A stretch of DNA of 64,000 nucleotides from Glandiceps talaboti (taxonomy: Eukaryota; Hemichordata; Enteropneusta; Spengelidae): contig NC_135549.1 of the NCBI RefSeq assembly GCF_964340395.1, forward strand, positions 23,278,842-23,342,841. The letters are read 5' to 3'. Shown piece by piece: positions 35,529 to 48,270 of this stretch (positions are counted from its first letter, which is position 1; each line of letters opens with the position of its first letter). The position numbers and the translations under genes are program-made. The notes beneath the pieces are model-generated. The model did not search any database. It was not told the DNA's origin and saw only the letters and a list, made by a program, of their open reading frames with translations.

Positions 35529-35633
35529 TTGTGATGTGATGTGATGTGATGTGATGTGATGTGATGTGATGTGATGTGATGTGATGTGACGTGACGTGCG
35601 TGACGTGACGTGACGTGACGTGATGTGATGTCA
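35529..35633 (+). repeat. (GTGAT)n / (GTGAC)n pentamer array
   Basis: About 12 GTGAT units become GTGAC units and revert, ending in gatgtcacgtcat. The GTGAC part creates a series of TGACGT words that resemble CRE/ATF half sites; whether they bind anything is unknown. Confidence 0.95.
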
Positions 35634-35950
35634 CGTCATTTCATGCCAGTGTTCCTATCATCATGAACTTACTAACAAGTCCTTATATGTTATTTGTATA
35701 GCACATTCCAACATATACTGCCGAAACTGTGTGTCATATATACAAGGTCTTGCATAAGCCATAACCTTCAGTGACTTCAGTGGTATTGTCTTATCGTTAT
35801 TTTGTCTGAAATGCTGTCCCTCATTACCTACAATAGGTTAGCCTACTACGTGTTTCAGCGATGTCTAATGAAACTACTTTATATTCAAAACAACGATTAT
35901 CAATAACCATAGACCCTTGAATGACAAACGAGGACACGCAAAGGCCGGGA

Positions 35951-35952
<2 letters not shown>

Positions 35953-35983
<31 letters not shown>

Positions 35984-36076
35984 TGTATGTATGTATGTAT
36001 GTATGTATGTATGTATGTATGTATGTATGTATGTATGTATGTATGTATGTATGTATGTATGTGATGTATGTATGTA

Positions 36077-36112
<36 letters not shown>

Positions 36113-36160
36113 GGGGGTGGGGGGGGTGGGTGCGTGCGTGCGTGCGTGTGTGTGTGTGCG
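35953..36160 (+). repeat. (ATGT)n, (GT)n, G-rich and (GTGC)n compound microsatellite
   Basis: About 130 bp of ATGT tetramers, then TG dinucleotides, a GGGGTGGG tract, CGTG tetramers and TG again. Confidence 0.97.
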
Positions 36161-37071
36161 GAATAATATTTCATTTGGTCGAACTTTAAACATGTTAAAT
36201 CGGTTTATATATACCCAGCTTTGAATGCACATTATTGGAGATGATCAAACGCACGTTGTATATATATTTTCCTTCCCGCCATATTTCAGATCATGATCAA
36301 ACAGTAGGTACACACATGTTTTAGGATCTCAATCTGATGTTATGATTTCCTCTAATTGCATTGATTTGAATGTATGGGTGCTCTCAAATTGAGCGTAAAC
36401 AACAGCTATCAATTATCACTAATTACTTCTAATTGCTATGACATCCATGACATTTTAATGGTAATTAACCATATAAATAGCGACAATATGTAATTAGTAT
36501 ATTTTGAAATATTGAACTAGACACAGCTGTGGAAGGAATTATCTTTGTTCATCATTTGTATAGTATAAAATCTACATGTATTGTGACAAGTGCACGTCGC
36601 ACATGCAATATCTGAGGGACAATGACGTATTCGAACAGTATAAACTTGATTCCCAAAACTCGACCAAGTTGATAACAGAAACATACAACAATGTCGACTT
36701 ATTGCATTTTGAAGTGCGCTAATTAATTATCAAAAACGCACGATTTCTTATCATAAATGTATGTATCAAATTATATGAAATTTGAAGCTTGAATTCACAA
36801 GACATCACCTAATTATCAGAAAGAATCAATTGTGAAAGTTTTTCATCGTCAATCTATCTCCAACTTATAAATGACATTTGAAGTTTTCATTCTAAGATAT
36901 TGCCTAATTACCAAAAATCATTAATTATGCATAGTACTCATCAAAACCAAAAGTTACATTTGTCAGCTTTAAAATGCACGTACGTTTGGTTGTTGTCAAT
37001 GTATGTATCAAATTATATGGAATTCGAAAAAAGCAGACAGAGACAACAGACAAACGGACATACATAATGCT

Positions 37072-37142
37072 GTGAGAGAGAGAGAGATCTAGACAGACAG
37101 ACAGACAGACAGACAGACATACATACATACATACAGACAGAC

Positions 37143-37225
<83 letters not shown>

Positions 37226-37232
37226 AACAAAC
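37072..37232 (+). repeat. (GACA)n microsatellite with GAGA and CATA segments
   Basis: GA repeats, then GACA tetramers with a CATA block and AAAC variants. Confidence 0.95.
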
Positions 37233-37819
37233 GCATAACATAACCTTCCCTATGGAAGTTAAAAATGCTGGATGTATACCACAACTCTAAACCTTTCATC
37301 TTTCAGACTCTGCATTACGGAGTATGTCCATACATGTATTATGACTACACGATGACGCAAGTGACTCCTATTGTCAATCTATGCAAATGTCAATTCTACG
37401 AGGGTATGTCTTTGTTCAGTATTTATGAATCATTGATTCTCAAAAATATTTAGTTTTCATATTTATCATCAATCAGGGATGGTCACTACGTACGAGTTGT
37501 ATTTAGGGGTATGGTATCGAATCCTTCATCTGACTTTTATTTTCATATCTGATGCAAAGATAAAGTTGGTCAAAGGGTGACAAAACAGAATAGAATACTA
37601 CTACAGTTTATTATTACATGTATAAGCTTATGTTCAAATTACACCCTCTGACATCTTCGAATAGTCGAACCCATGTTTGATCACCCATCGCTGTGTCTAT
37701 TAGTTTTGAGAACGGCAGATTGTGTTGCGTCATTCCACATTTAAAAGCGAACTAAATCTGGTTGAATATCATTCCTATTTCTTCAACTTAAAAGCAGTCG
37801 AGAAAACCTCCCAGACATT

Positions 37820-40171
37820 ATGAAAGCTGTCAGCACCCACGTTATATTATGTCTTGTTCTTGTTGTACTTGCGAGCCACAGTTTGCCTATTGCTCGTGAT
37901 CTGGACGGTATCGAAATTAATGTGGAGAAGCGTCATGCGGAAGAGAAAGATCACGGTGGCGAGGTAAGTCTTCTCTCCACTAATGAAATAGATAGACAGT
38001 AGTGTCATCTTTTCAATCACCACACTGTTTTGTACTAACATATAGCCTTCCGCTTTAATTCTATTGAGATTGGCATTGCATTTAATATATCACATTTTCC
38101 TTGTTTAATTACTGTGAACTGATGTCACGTAACGGTATCTTTAGAAACAAAATGTAATAAATGTATTTCTTCTCAATTTTATAACTCAGAGAATTTACCG
38201 TTACATTACTTCAATGATGCCCGAACATTTTGGAGAAGTAAGCATCATTCGTAAAACCATTTGTACCGAGAGCACACGTTATATCTGCAATAAATTGAAC
38301 TCACCAAGTTGGTCTAATAACGTAAATGGGAAAGTACAGTGTGTTGGAATTTTTTTAGGAAGAAATATTTTTTACATCAATAATTTGGTTGTACTTTTAC
38401 AAAAAATTAATTGTTTTACAAAGTGATAATTCAAATGTGAACTGTGACGTGTAATAGTTGTATGTGATTATTATAATTTTTTTTTGATATTTGTCATCTT
38501 TTCTTATCGTGACCAAAATATTCATCAGCTTGGTAGATCAAATGATTTACAAAGGTTATAATGCATCGTCGACAAGACAGACCGGAAGTTCATTGCTAAA
38601 AACTTGGTAACTGAACTGATAGTGTGTTATAACGTACCTTTATAAAATCATTTTCTCATCGTGTTAAACCTGTACTAGCTATAACTTTGATACTAGTTTT
38701 CCGATTTGACAAGGGTATATTTACTTGATATTGCCAAAATACTAATTCAATCGTTAGAAATTGTACATGTTAATTTAGAGGTCTATTTAAATATATAAAT
38801 AGTTTAGTAATAAGTTGACATTGTGATTCATTGAGGAGCTGGTTTTTGGGTGCGGATTCAAATATCAATTTAACTGGATCTATTTAAGTCATTATATTTA
38901 ACAAAGAAGTTTTCAAACAAAAATAACACCGCCCTCAAAAAAACAAGACCAACCGTTTCAGTTGTAAGATACGTCGCGCAGTGCGCTGCGCCCACACAGA
39001 TGGGTTGATCGCGTGCGATCGACCGAATGTGTGAGGGCGCCCGTCATGGCATACCTTGCCCAATGATATAAGGAAGCTTTCAGTAATTACAAAGGGGGGG
39101 GGGGGAGGACCGGGGGAAATCAGGCCCGGGCTGTTGAGTAAAATAGCACACCCTATTCCACAGTGCTAAAAAGTGACCTCCCCAATTTTCTCTCTCTAAA
39201 CATGACCCTCCCACCGTTAAAATGTATCAAAATCATAGTTTAAATGTTGTCAGATATTACAAGTCCACGAGTCAATGGTTTAAAGAAATTAATCCCATAG
39301 CTGCCATTACATTACATTAAAAAAAGGTATTGGTTATTTCCTAACTGCTACCACTGTAGAGAATTTTTGTGAAATCGGCACTGCGTTAACCAAAACCTAC
39401 ATGTGTTTTGTCCTCAGTGACTGAGCAGAATATTATAACTCCCAAATACTAGATAGACACACTCCCGATATTGTCGGAACCGGGGTTAACATCTCCACCG
39501 CATTATTCCTAATATCTTACCCTACTATTACCATTTTACTTGTTTGAGACCCACTGTGACATCACAACTGACCATGTAATTCACAACATGGTTGTCAGCA
39601 GCGACCTGATTGACATTGTCTGATATTACGGTATCCCTAACCCTAACACTAACCTTGACCCTAACCCTAACCCTTTCCATAACCGATGTGACAGAAGTGG
39701 GATGCCACATTCCCCAACATAATGCAAACTTGAATTAGACAATATAATGTGTCCCTCCCCTTATCCCATTTAAAAAAAAAAGATAGCCTTCCCGAGAACC
39801 GATTTGAATATGTGACCCCCAATTCCCCTGGACATTCTAAGCCTTGTAATTACTGAAGGCTCCCTAAAACAGCCAATATCGTCATCTCATTTTGTTCTCC
39901 CTTAAATCCATATTTGATATCTAAGGAATGGTTTGCTGAGCATGAATCGGAAATAGCACACGAAGATGACCCATGTACAAACCCAAAGTTCCTGGAAGAT
40001 CCATGGAAACATTTGGAAGAACTAGGATTCGTCGGCGACCATCCAGGAGAACTTCCCCAAATAATCACCTGTGGTTCTGGTTTGGTGTGCATAGAGAGCC
40101 ATGACGATGAAGGCGATGGTGCGTTTACTTGTCAGTCGAGTCGAGGATCCCAGAATATGCTATTGGGCTAA
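37820..40171 (+). CDS. Putative secreted 129-aa protein (two exons)
   Basis: Exon 1 is 37820-37963 and exon 2 is 39926-40171 (TAA). Both borders are GT-AG in phase 0. Residues 1-23 form a clear signal peptide (MKAVSTHVILCLVLVVLASH, then SLP). A charged region follows, with KR at about 37-38 as a possible propeptide cleavage site. Exon 2 encodes an acidic domain with four cysteines: DDPCTNPKF, IITCGSGLVCIE and FTCQSSRG. The CGSGLVC motif recalls small disulphide-rich extracellular proteins, but with four cysteines I cannot assign a family. The 1.96-kb intron might hide another phase-0 exon. A TATA-like catttaaaagcg lies about 80 nt upstream of the ATG. Confidence 0.7.
38524..38549. repeat. 26-bp word shared with 18537-18562
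   Basis: Identical cagcttggtagatcaaatga plus tttaca, inside the intron of the secreted-protein gene. Confidence 0.55.
38988..39040. repeat. GC-rich hairpin
   Basis: gcgccc at 38988 pairs with gggcgc at 39035. Inside it, cacaca pairs with tgtgtg and ttgatcgc pairs with gcgatcga. This is a compact stem of about 50 nt in a locally GC-rich island within an AT-rich intron. Confidence 0.7.
39634..39684 (-). repeat. Interstitial telomere-like tract (TTAGGG)n, degenerate
   Basis: The plus strand carries ccctaaccctaac…accctaaccctaaccc, about eight hexamers with a few substitutions. It is in the intron of the secreted-protein gene. Confidence 0.85.
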
Positions 40172-40495
40172 AGAAGACAAAATAACGGGGTGACAAATAT
40201 TCAATGGTGATAAGAGAATATCATGGTACATTTGTCATCCAACACTCTGCAAGAACTGTGGTGGTGAAATGTTTTGAGACTTTAATGGATCTATTCTTGG
40301 AGTGGGGCCGTTGAAGAACCATTATCTAACCACTAAACTAAACCTGCATTCAGCCGATCGGATGAATAGATTATCAGTTAGTTCTTTATTCTGTCGATTA
40401 GAGCACCGTACTGTAATAATAATAGTGACTGAAATACAACATATTAACTACAATGTTCGTATCTCCCTTGTATTTGATTGTGCTTGCTTGCTTGC

Positions 40496-40793
<298 letters not shown>

Positions 40794-41154
40794 ATATACA
40801 CTGGGAACCTTGTACATCCTAGAGCTAGGATGTGGCCACACCCTAGCGCTAGGAAGAGGAGCACAACTATGTACTTGCTGTGTGCCCCACATCCCTGTCA
40901 CAGGGTATATTTTCCACAGCTTTTGCATATGCCTAGTGATTACGTAAATCTTATGAGAATTTCTATTCCGAATTCTTTTTGTAATTGACTAAATTGTATT
41001 TCGCCGTCCACATTCCCAAAGAAAATGGAATAGTCCACTAGTACTAGCTTGCTGATAAATCTTCGGCAGAACTCAGGGCAGAACTCGTCGTACCCGTACC
41101 CTGCCCTGGACCTTCTCAATAACGGTTATATTTTGAGTTTTTCTTATGAATGAT

Positions 41155-41850
41155 TCGCCAAGTCTGTTACAGAGATGTTGCTAACATAGCTGGTATATGG
41201 CTGTGGGAAAATACCTCTGTTACAGCTATATTCACATAGCTTCTACATAGCTGTAGGAAATATTCCTGTTACAGTATTGCCTGCATAGCTGCTACATGGT
41301 TGTGGGAATATCTGTGTAACGGGGCTACGGGAAAATGCCATGTTACAGCGTAATTGCACACACACAGCTGGTGCATGGTTGTGGAAAATATATCTGTAAC
41401 AGTTATGTTCACATAGCTGGCAAATGGTTGTGTAGTAGTATTGCCCACACAGCTGAGACGCGGCTGTGGGAAATATCTGAGTAACAGGGCTATTGAAAAA
41501 AAGTCATGTTACAGCATTGTACACACAGCTGGTACATAGCTGTGGGAAATACACCCGTCACTAGTGTGCTCACATAGCTGGTACATGGCTGTGGGAAATA
41601 TCCATGTTACATGTATTGCTCACATAGGTGGTGCATGGGTGAGGGGAAAAGCTCTTGTACAGGGGTGTTATAAAAACCCATGCTGCATTGCTATTTCTCA
41701 CACCCATGTAACATGGATGTTTGGCATACCAGTTGCAACTTGCACGCCTGTCACGCCTAGGTATGTTGCAGACGTGTGCTGGTCAGAGCTGTTACACGGA
41801 TATTTTTCACATAGCTAGTACAGCTCCCATGGCTCCACTCAGAGCTGGTA
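41155..41850 (+). repeat. Degenerate 50-60 bp minisatellite, about 12 units
   Basis: Units share catagctggtacatggctgt, then gggaaatat and ctgttacag. Spacing is irregular and identity falls toward the right end. No coding function is evident. Confidence 0.85.
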
Positions 41851-42409
41851 CAGCTGTATGCACAACCATGTCCTAGGTATGTGGTTGTTACGTACATGGA
41901 TGTGCAAGGTTGCCTGTGTATACACAATTTCCCTCCCCATTGGCCTTGTTTGTTCTTCTTTCATAGTATCAATTACTTCCATTCTATTCAGACATTTGTG
42001 ACCTAGTTTGACTGCTCTCAACTGTGTATTGTGTCTTTAGGCCAAATAAAAAATACTGTGTGTTTCCCAACCAGACCGACCCGACTTTAAACCCGTCCGA
42101 TCCTAAACGTCATGCAAAAAGGTAAAATGGTTACAATTTACTTCTGTATACGTGTACACCTTCATGCCTTTGACTCATCAGTGGTCACGTTAAAACAACC
42201 TGTATTCCAGAAAGAAACGAGGTATTTTTAGACTATAACACAGTACAGTCTGCATAATATGTTCGTCTGCTTAATTATAACAGTCTTCAGTTAAATTCTT
42301 TTACAACTCATCAAACTCTCACGGACGTATTGTGACCAAAGAGTATCTAATCCTGGGGTCGAAGTACTTGAAAAAAAATTAAGTTTGTAAAATGAAATAA
42401 AATTCCCAC

Positions 42410-42434
42410 CCACCCACCCACCCACCCACCCACC
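42410..42434 (+). repeat. (CCCA)n microsatellite
   Basis: Six CCCA tetramers. Confidence 0.95.
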
Positions 42435-42555
42435 TACCCTATTTTCTGAAGTCGTGTTATTGGAAACAAACACTTTTAAAAAGTTTGCCGTCAGCATATG
42501 GCTAAATTTAACTACGGTAAGATGTAACCATGAAGGTCTTTCTAAAGAACTCATT

Positions 42556-42755
42556 TTGTTATTTTTAACGGTTGTTGGTAGTCCATAAAGTCAACGAAAT
42601 ATCAGGTGAGTATTTTCCTACCACAGGTTATTTTATAATTGTGATAAATAAGATCTTACATGTATCAAATGTAGTTAATCAGATGTATGCCACCGAACTT
42701 CTTATATAAGACAGCCACTGTCCCAATGTAAACAAAGCATTTCAGTTACAGCCAT
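42556..42755 (+). repeat. TATA-containing upstream block, copy 1 of 3
   Basis: About 200 bp from tattttaacgg to catttcagttacagcc are shared with 54596-54812 and 59487-59676. Each copy has a TATA-like box near the end (here cttatataagacagcc). It is inferred to be part of the SLC16 segmental duplication, perhaps an old promoter. Confidence 0.65.
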
Positions 42756-42952
42756 GCACGATGTGTTCAACCATTTCGTGTAGGGTCTATGGTTCAACAA
42801 ATACACTGGTTCACAACTTTGAACGTTTGAACCAGCTACTGAGAATGGAGTTCGCAAGACAATAAACCAATCCACCAATAAATCCTACAACGTTAACCTT
42901 GACTCGATACCAACAACTATCTTAAAACAGCATATCGATGTCTAGCTCTGGA

Positions 42953-42995
42953 TGTATATGCTACGAGGTTCGACACGTACCTCGTAGCATATACA
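42953..42995. repeat. Perfect 17-bp inverted repeat with 9-nt loop
   Basis: tgtatatgctacgaggt (42953-42969) and acctcgtagcatataca (42979-42995) are exact complements around tcgacacgt. It lies at the left edge of the LINE remnant. Confidence 0.9.
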
Positions 42996-43049
42996 CACCC
43001 AGTGCTAATCGATGTCCTGTAAATAGATGTCTAAACCATTGTCAACATC

Positions 43050-43575
43050 GTCAATATAATGTACCAAACAAACCCAAGAAGGCTATAGTCACACCATTGT
43101 TGACAAAAACACAACTGTGTCCTAAAATCCTGAAGAACTACCGAACAGTGTCCAATTTATCATTGATATCTAAAGTTGTTGAGAAATCCTTGCCAGCAGA
43201 CTAACACATCGTCTCCACTCAAACACACTGGATGAAATCATGCAATCAGCCCACACAAATCACACAGCACGGAGACGACTCTTCTACGGGTTCAAAATGA
43301 CATTCTTCTGGCACGTGATGATCGTAAAAGTTGTTTTGCTAGTTTTTGCTTGACCTCTCTGCAGCCTTTGACACTGTCGACCATTCTCTCCTCCTGACCC
43401 CGTATGCTGAACAGAATGGGCATCATCGGTACAGCAAGCGCTTGCTTGGTTCAAGTCATATCTAGTAGACCGTAAGCAAACAGTACAGATAAATGACAAC
43501 TTCTCGAACTCGCATGACCTTCAGTAGCGTCCTACAAAGCTCTGTGTTGGGACCAATTCTCTTCACCATATATAA
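43050..43575 (+). mobile_element. L2/CR1-like non-LTR retrotransposon, reverse-transcriptase remnant
   Basis: Reverse-transcriptase motifs appear in order but in different frames. First is AIVTPLLTK…LKNYRTVSNLSLISKVVEK (43078-43195). Next is DLSAAFDTVDHSLLLT, the first catalytic Asp block (about 43352-43400). Last is SVLGPILFTIY (about 43536-43570). Several frameshifts and stops separate them, and the YADD block is missing. It is a dead fragment. Confidence 0.85.
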
Positions 43576-43589
43576 ATATGGTTCCAGTT

Positions 43590-44240
43590 AAGGTCACCAG
43601 TTCTGGGTGTCCTTGGCTGGAACACAATGTCAAGTAGATTTAATTTGTTGAGATTAAAGTTCTTTAAAAAGACTTTGTAATTTAGATGAATCACGATGGA
43701 CTAAATGTATCTTTAACCATCTCAATTCCATTAGTGAAGAATCTGAAAGAAATATGACAAAACTGTAACTAAAAAATTAATAGACCTTAATATTGATAGA
43801 GACCAAATTCAAAATCTTTCAGAGAATAAAATCAAACATATCATATTCAAAAAGGAAGAGCTCATATGGAAAGAAAACATGACAAAAAATATTGTCTTAC
43901 CTATTACTGTAAATTTAAAACAACTTTAGAACCAGAAGAGTATCTTAAATCAGTTACTAATTTTTAAAGTGTCACAAATGAAATTTAAGGCAAGACATAG
44001 TCATTCGGTCTTGCATATGAAAAGAGAAAATGGAAAAATTATAATGATGATTGTACATAGGTCCTTATTGCGGAAAAACTGATGAGACACTTGAACACTT
44101 TCTTTTTACAAGTGAAAGCCATTTTCTACACAACGACATATCTTAATGAAAGGAACAGAAGAACTATTACTCAACAATGGAGAGTTGAACTTATATCAAG
44201 ATTTTAAACAAGGGAAAGAACTATTCTGTTTATTTTTTTT
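43590..44240 (+). mobile_element. Second LINE remnant, C-terminal part
   Basis: Short stretches in different frames look like the end of a non-LTR ORF2. GPYCGKTDETLEHFLFTSES (about 44058-44117) resembles the C-terminal Cys/His motif of LINE proteins (C-x2-C…E-H-F-L). The sequence upstream is A-rich and encodes broken Lys/Asn-rich peptides. Its link to the neighbouring RT remnant is unclear. Confidence 0.5.
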
Positions 44241-44529
44241 ATTTATGGGAGATAATACGAAACTTTACAATTAGTTTATAAGTAAATAAAATAGAACAAT
44301 ATCTTATTGAAGCAATTGAAAACAGAAAGATTTTGTTCAAACGAATATAGAAAAGTTTAGCAGTTAGATTCCTGACAACTAACATTTGAAGCGCATTTTT
44401 ATCTTCGTTTTATCAATCTTCTTACCTCACTTTGGTTTATTTTGATATATTTGTTCCTGTATATGTTTTTACTCGTCTTCTTAAGTAGTACATGTATTTC
44501 AATTTACATCCATATGTTAGCTATGAAAT

Positions 44530-44547
44530 ACCCCCCCCCCCCCCCAT
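44530..44547 (+). repeat. C-run
   Basis: About 16 consecutive C bases. Confidence 0.9.
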
Positions 44548-44984
44548 CCCAAGCTTATATTAACATAGAGAGGCATGTGATAAATTCAGGTTGTAGTCTG
44601 CTAGGACATTATTTCACAGCCATATAGAATGAAATTAAGTGGCTTTCATAACTTTATTGAGAGGAATAATATATTATTAGGTATTGTAGGGTAGTATTAT
44701 ATTTCAGAGCTAATGTATAAATGTGAAATAACCCCCTACAAAATCATAGGTAAAAACGGTAAATGTAAATTATAATAGTAAAAAGGAGTTTTCCCCTTCT
44801 GTAATGATCTTTTCCTTTTCTATCATATATTTTCTCTCACTGATATTGGTAAAGATGGTAGATGGTGACCCCTAATATTATTTAAATGTATCCTTTTCAC
44901 GTTGTACCACATAACAATAACATCTGGGTCTGTTATAAACCGTAACGGGATTTTATTTCACGGCGGATTACGTACAGTTCGGGT

Positions 44985-45387
44985 CAGTATACTCATTTCA
45001 AAACATCTATAAAACGTGTAAGCACTAACACACCCTGTCCTTTAATGTATTTAGCGATGTTTAAGAGAACGAGTAAAATGCAGTGCAGGGGCATGGAAGA
45101 AAAGAATATGGCGGGGCACCAAGAAAATTGCCGTGTGAAGGCCCCTCCGTGGGGAGGGGGGAGGGGGGGGGTGGGCTTGACGATTCTGAAATTTCTTGAT
45201 TTGCCACTTTTTAAATCCAAATCAAACCTTAGGTGCCGTCATTTATGCATATTTGAACATTTTTTTGCTGGTTAGCTGCAATAATTTACACTTCATTTAC
45301 CAATATTATATGTTTCGGTTTAAACATAGACCCTACACGACCATAGGATCTATGGTTTGACTGAGGAAGGTGATAGCCAAGACAATG
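44985..45387. repeat. Segmental duplication block shared with 59893-60205
   Basis: Conserved words in order: gtcagtatact, aaaatgcagtgc…ggggcatg, aagaatatgg, ggggcacca, a G-run, gattctgaaa, cttgatttg, gaacattttt, and gtgatagc.aagacaat before a TCTG array. A short third copy is at 55015-55085. Confidence 0.75.
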
Positions 45388-45665
<278 letters not shown>

Positions 45666-45954
45666 CAGTTTAAATTGGAATGAGGATAAGATAGAGAGAT
45701 GTGTACAGAGAGTAACTTTGCTGTAAATAAGGCGTTAAAGACCATATTCATGTATTCTATGGATTTGAATTATGTGTATAGTTTGGTATTGGTGCCACTT
45801 ACATGTCTTTAAATGTATTTTCCAAAACGTCCTACCTACCAAACCTATGATAACCACTGCAATCATTTTCAAAACATTGAAATGATCGGGTTTATTGCAT
45901 ATATGATAAGGGGGATGAGTAGGCAACTGAATGAACATTTTTGAAAATATACAA

Positions 45955-46210
45955 ATGTCAAGACCACGTCATAGCAACAGGTAAACGATGAAGTATAATG
46001 CCAACATAACACCAGTGAAGGGAAGGCAAATGAATAAACCTTCAAAAAATGTATGCAAATATGCCTAGCAACAGGACCATGCTTATAGCAACAGTCAAGG
46101 CAATGGTTTTTATTGCAGATATGACATCAGAGATGGGTAAGCTTGCCAAGTGAATACACATTCATAATGCATGAAGATATGTCTAGCAACAAGACAATAT
46201 AATCATAGTA
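45955..46210 (+). repeat. tagcaaca repeat family, array 1
   Basis: Degenerate units of about 90-110 bp share gcaaatatg, ctagcaacaggaccatgc, atagcaacagtcaa, and aagtgaataa.cattca. Related arrays lie at 47870-48270, 50170-50310 and 55385-55560. Confidence 0.7.
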
Positions 46211-47269
46211 GAAAATTAAAATTTACCCTCAGTAGTTGTGCTACAACGTCATTGTCTCTGGAAGTGCAATAAATAACTGTATTATTTAATTTATTACATG
46301 CATTGTGTAACTCTGCCATGAACTAAGCTTATTGTATAATTTTGTCAGGAGTACATGCATGCATACTTATTACTAACAAGGTATTGACATCCTTAGCATT
46401 TTTTCAAGTTCTTGTTTAAAAACGAAAAAGTTATCCAATTGGAATTCTTGTATCACTTTTGAAAACAAGGATAATTTGTCATGGATGTGCTATTGGAATG
46501 TCATTTTACATGATTGAAAATCGTTTCTTTGAATGATGTTTGTCCACTGCGAACTTGTCAAAATAATCCAGACGACATGTGAACATTTCTAGAACTCACA
46601 GCAGTACTCATCTAGACTGACAGATCAGAGGTTGTGAGCCCGGTCTAATCTCCTTTTCACCAAAGGGGAGGCTGATAAGCGAGGACCGATGATGTCAGTG
46701 CTCTCTATACGCCATCATGGTTTACTAGATAGAATGTAATACTGTAAACATGTCCATGCATGCATGAGTACAAAATTAACGGGTGTCTTCGTTGACCTTG
46801 TAGTAGTACAGTATACATTTCACGCAAAGTGTCGCGACACCAACTAACCTACGTTCGACATCCAGCATTGGAACTATTTAAACGATCAACTGTCTCTGTT
46901 CTTTTCAAGTCTTTTCGTAAACGTTTGTGACATGCATAGCTGAAATCTGCGTCGATGGCACAACAACTGAAGCTGGTAACATGGTCGTACCCCATTTAGC
47001 CTATGCTAAATATTACCTATGAAAGTACGTGAAGCTCTGTTATATCATTCATTGCACATGCGTAGTATACAGAGAAAGTATTTCAGACGCATAGCGCCGC
47101 GCCAGCTGATGGAGATTACGCGAATATAGAGTAGACCATCTCAGAAAGACCGTCTCAGACTCAGAGAGACCGTGGCTGAACATCACAGACCTTACGTCAT
47201 CCATGTACGTTCGATATACGTCATCTCTCACATGCTAGCGCTGCATGATATAGCCTATAGGTCGTCTTC
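46211..47269. other. Spacer, no supported gene
   Basis: Slightly GC-richer toward 46810-47270, with short repeats such as accgtctcagactcagagag, but no exon or RNA gene is recognised. Confidence 0.35.
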
Positions 47270-47271
47270 CA

Positions 47272-47318
47272 TTGTTGATGTTATGGACAAAATGGCGTCT
47301 CGTCAAGAACATAAACGG
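47272..47318 (+). promoter_or_regulatory. Candidate transcription start region with YY1-type motif
   Basis: acaaaatggcgtctcgtc contains AAAATGGCG and is followed about 15 nt later by a possible donor (cg|gtattg). A matching acceptor (actttcag|gcaa) is at 48661, 88 nt before the SLC16 ATG. This could be a 5' non-coding exon of the SLC16 gene. Speculative. Confidence 0.3.
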
Positions 47319-47869
47319 TATTGAAAACACAGTACATACAAACGTACGTACAATTTTGAACAAATTCTTTCAATGTATGGGGGTATACAGACCATTTATG
47401 TGTATAAATCACAATAACAGAGACGTTATGTAGCTGAGCTAGCTATAGCAGACTGGCTACATTTTATAAGTTGATATTAGGGGTATACCATTTGACTTCA
47501 GGGTGGTGGTGGAGGGGGAGGAGGATTTTCGAAATAATGTTGTCGCCGGTCAAAAAAAAAATAAAAAAATAGAGAGAACATTATGCTTAACAATTGTTTC
47601 TAGGGTATTAGCTAAAAAAAAAAATGGTTTGTTGCAAGTGCAGAAATTAGCTACAAATGTCAAATTCCCAGCTGGTATATGTCTTTCTGACGCTGCCTAA
47701 ACTTGTAAAGTTTCATGTCAAAGTTTTAAGCTATAAACTGTTGGCAAATGCTGAAACAAACTGAAACACTACCCAAATTATAATCATCATAACTCGAAAT
47801 TTGGTGAGATGTTTCTAGAACTGTTGTTCTGCTGATGTTCAAAATATCTTGACACTATTGACATAGCAA

Positions 47870-48270
47870 CATGACCACACCCATAGCAACAATCAAATTC
47901 CTTTATATTTTGAAAAAAAATAATATCACCGGTAGGCAAGTTAGTAAACATTCAAAAAATGAATGCAAATATGTCTAGCAACATGACGTCCATAACAACA
48001 GCAAATTATATGTGTATATCACAAAGATAACAATAGGGATTCATAGACAAGTGAATAAATACTCAAAAAATGCATGCAGATAGCCCTAGACCACGCCCAC
48101 AGCAACAGTCAAATGATGGTGTATGTTGTGAAGATAACAACAGGAATAGCTAAGCAAGTGGATAAACATCCAAATGGTGATGTGAAAGCAAAATGCCTAG
48201 CAACAAGACCATGCCCAAAGCAACAGCCAAAAGATGACGTATGTAGTAAAGATTACAACAGGGCTGGATA
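47870..48270 (+). repeat. tagcaaca repeat family, array 2
   Basis: About four tandem degenerate units, each with acc.cgccca.agcaacag, gatgatg.tgta and aagtgaataa-like words. It lies 0.5 kb upstream of the SLC16 ATG. Confidence 0.75.

Noticed and set aside
35824-36232. Open frames rich in HTYI and YVCM
   Set aside because: ATGT/GT microsatellite read in different frames.
38214-38426. Possible internal exon of the secreted-protein gene
   Set aside because: A frame of 70 codons exists but no phase-0 GT-AG pair fits it convincingly.
47049-47231. 60-codon minus-strand frame
   Set aside because: No splice partner, no recognisable domain, and length expected by chance.
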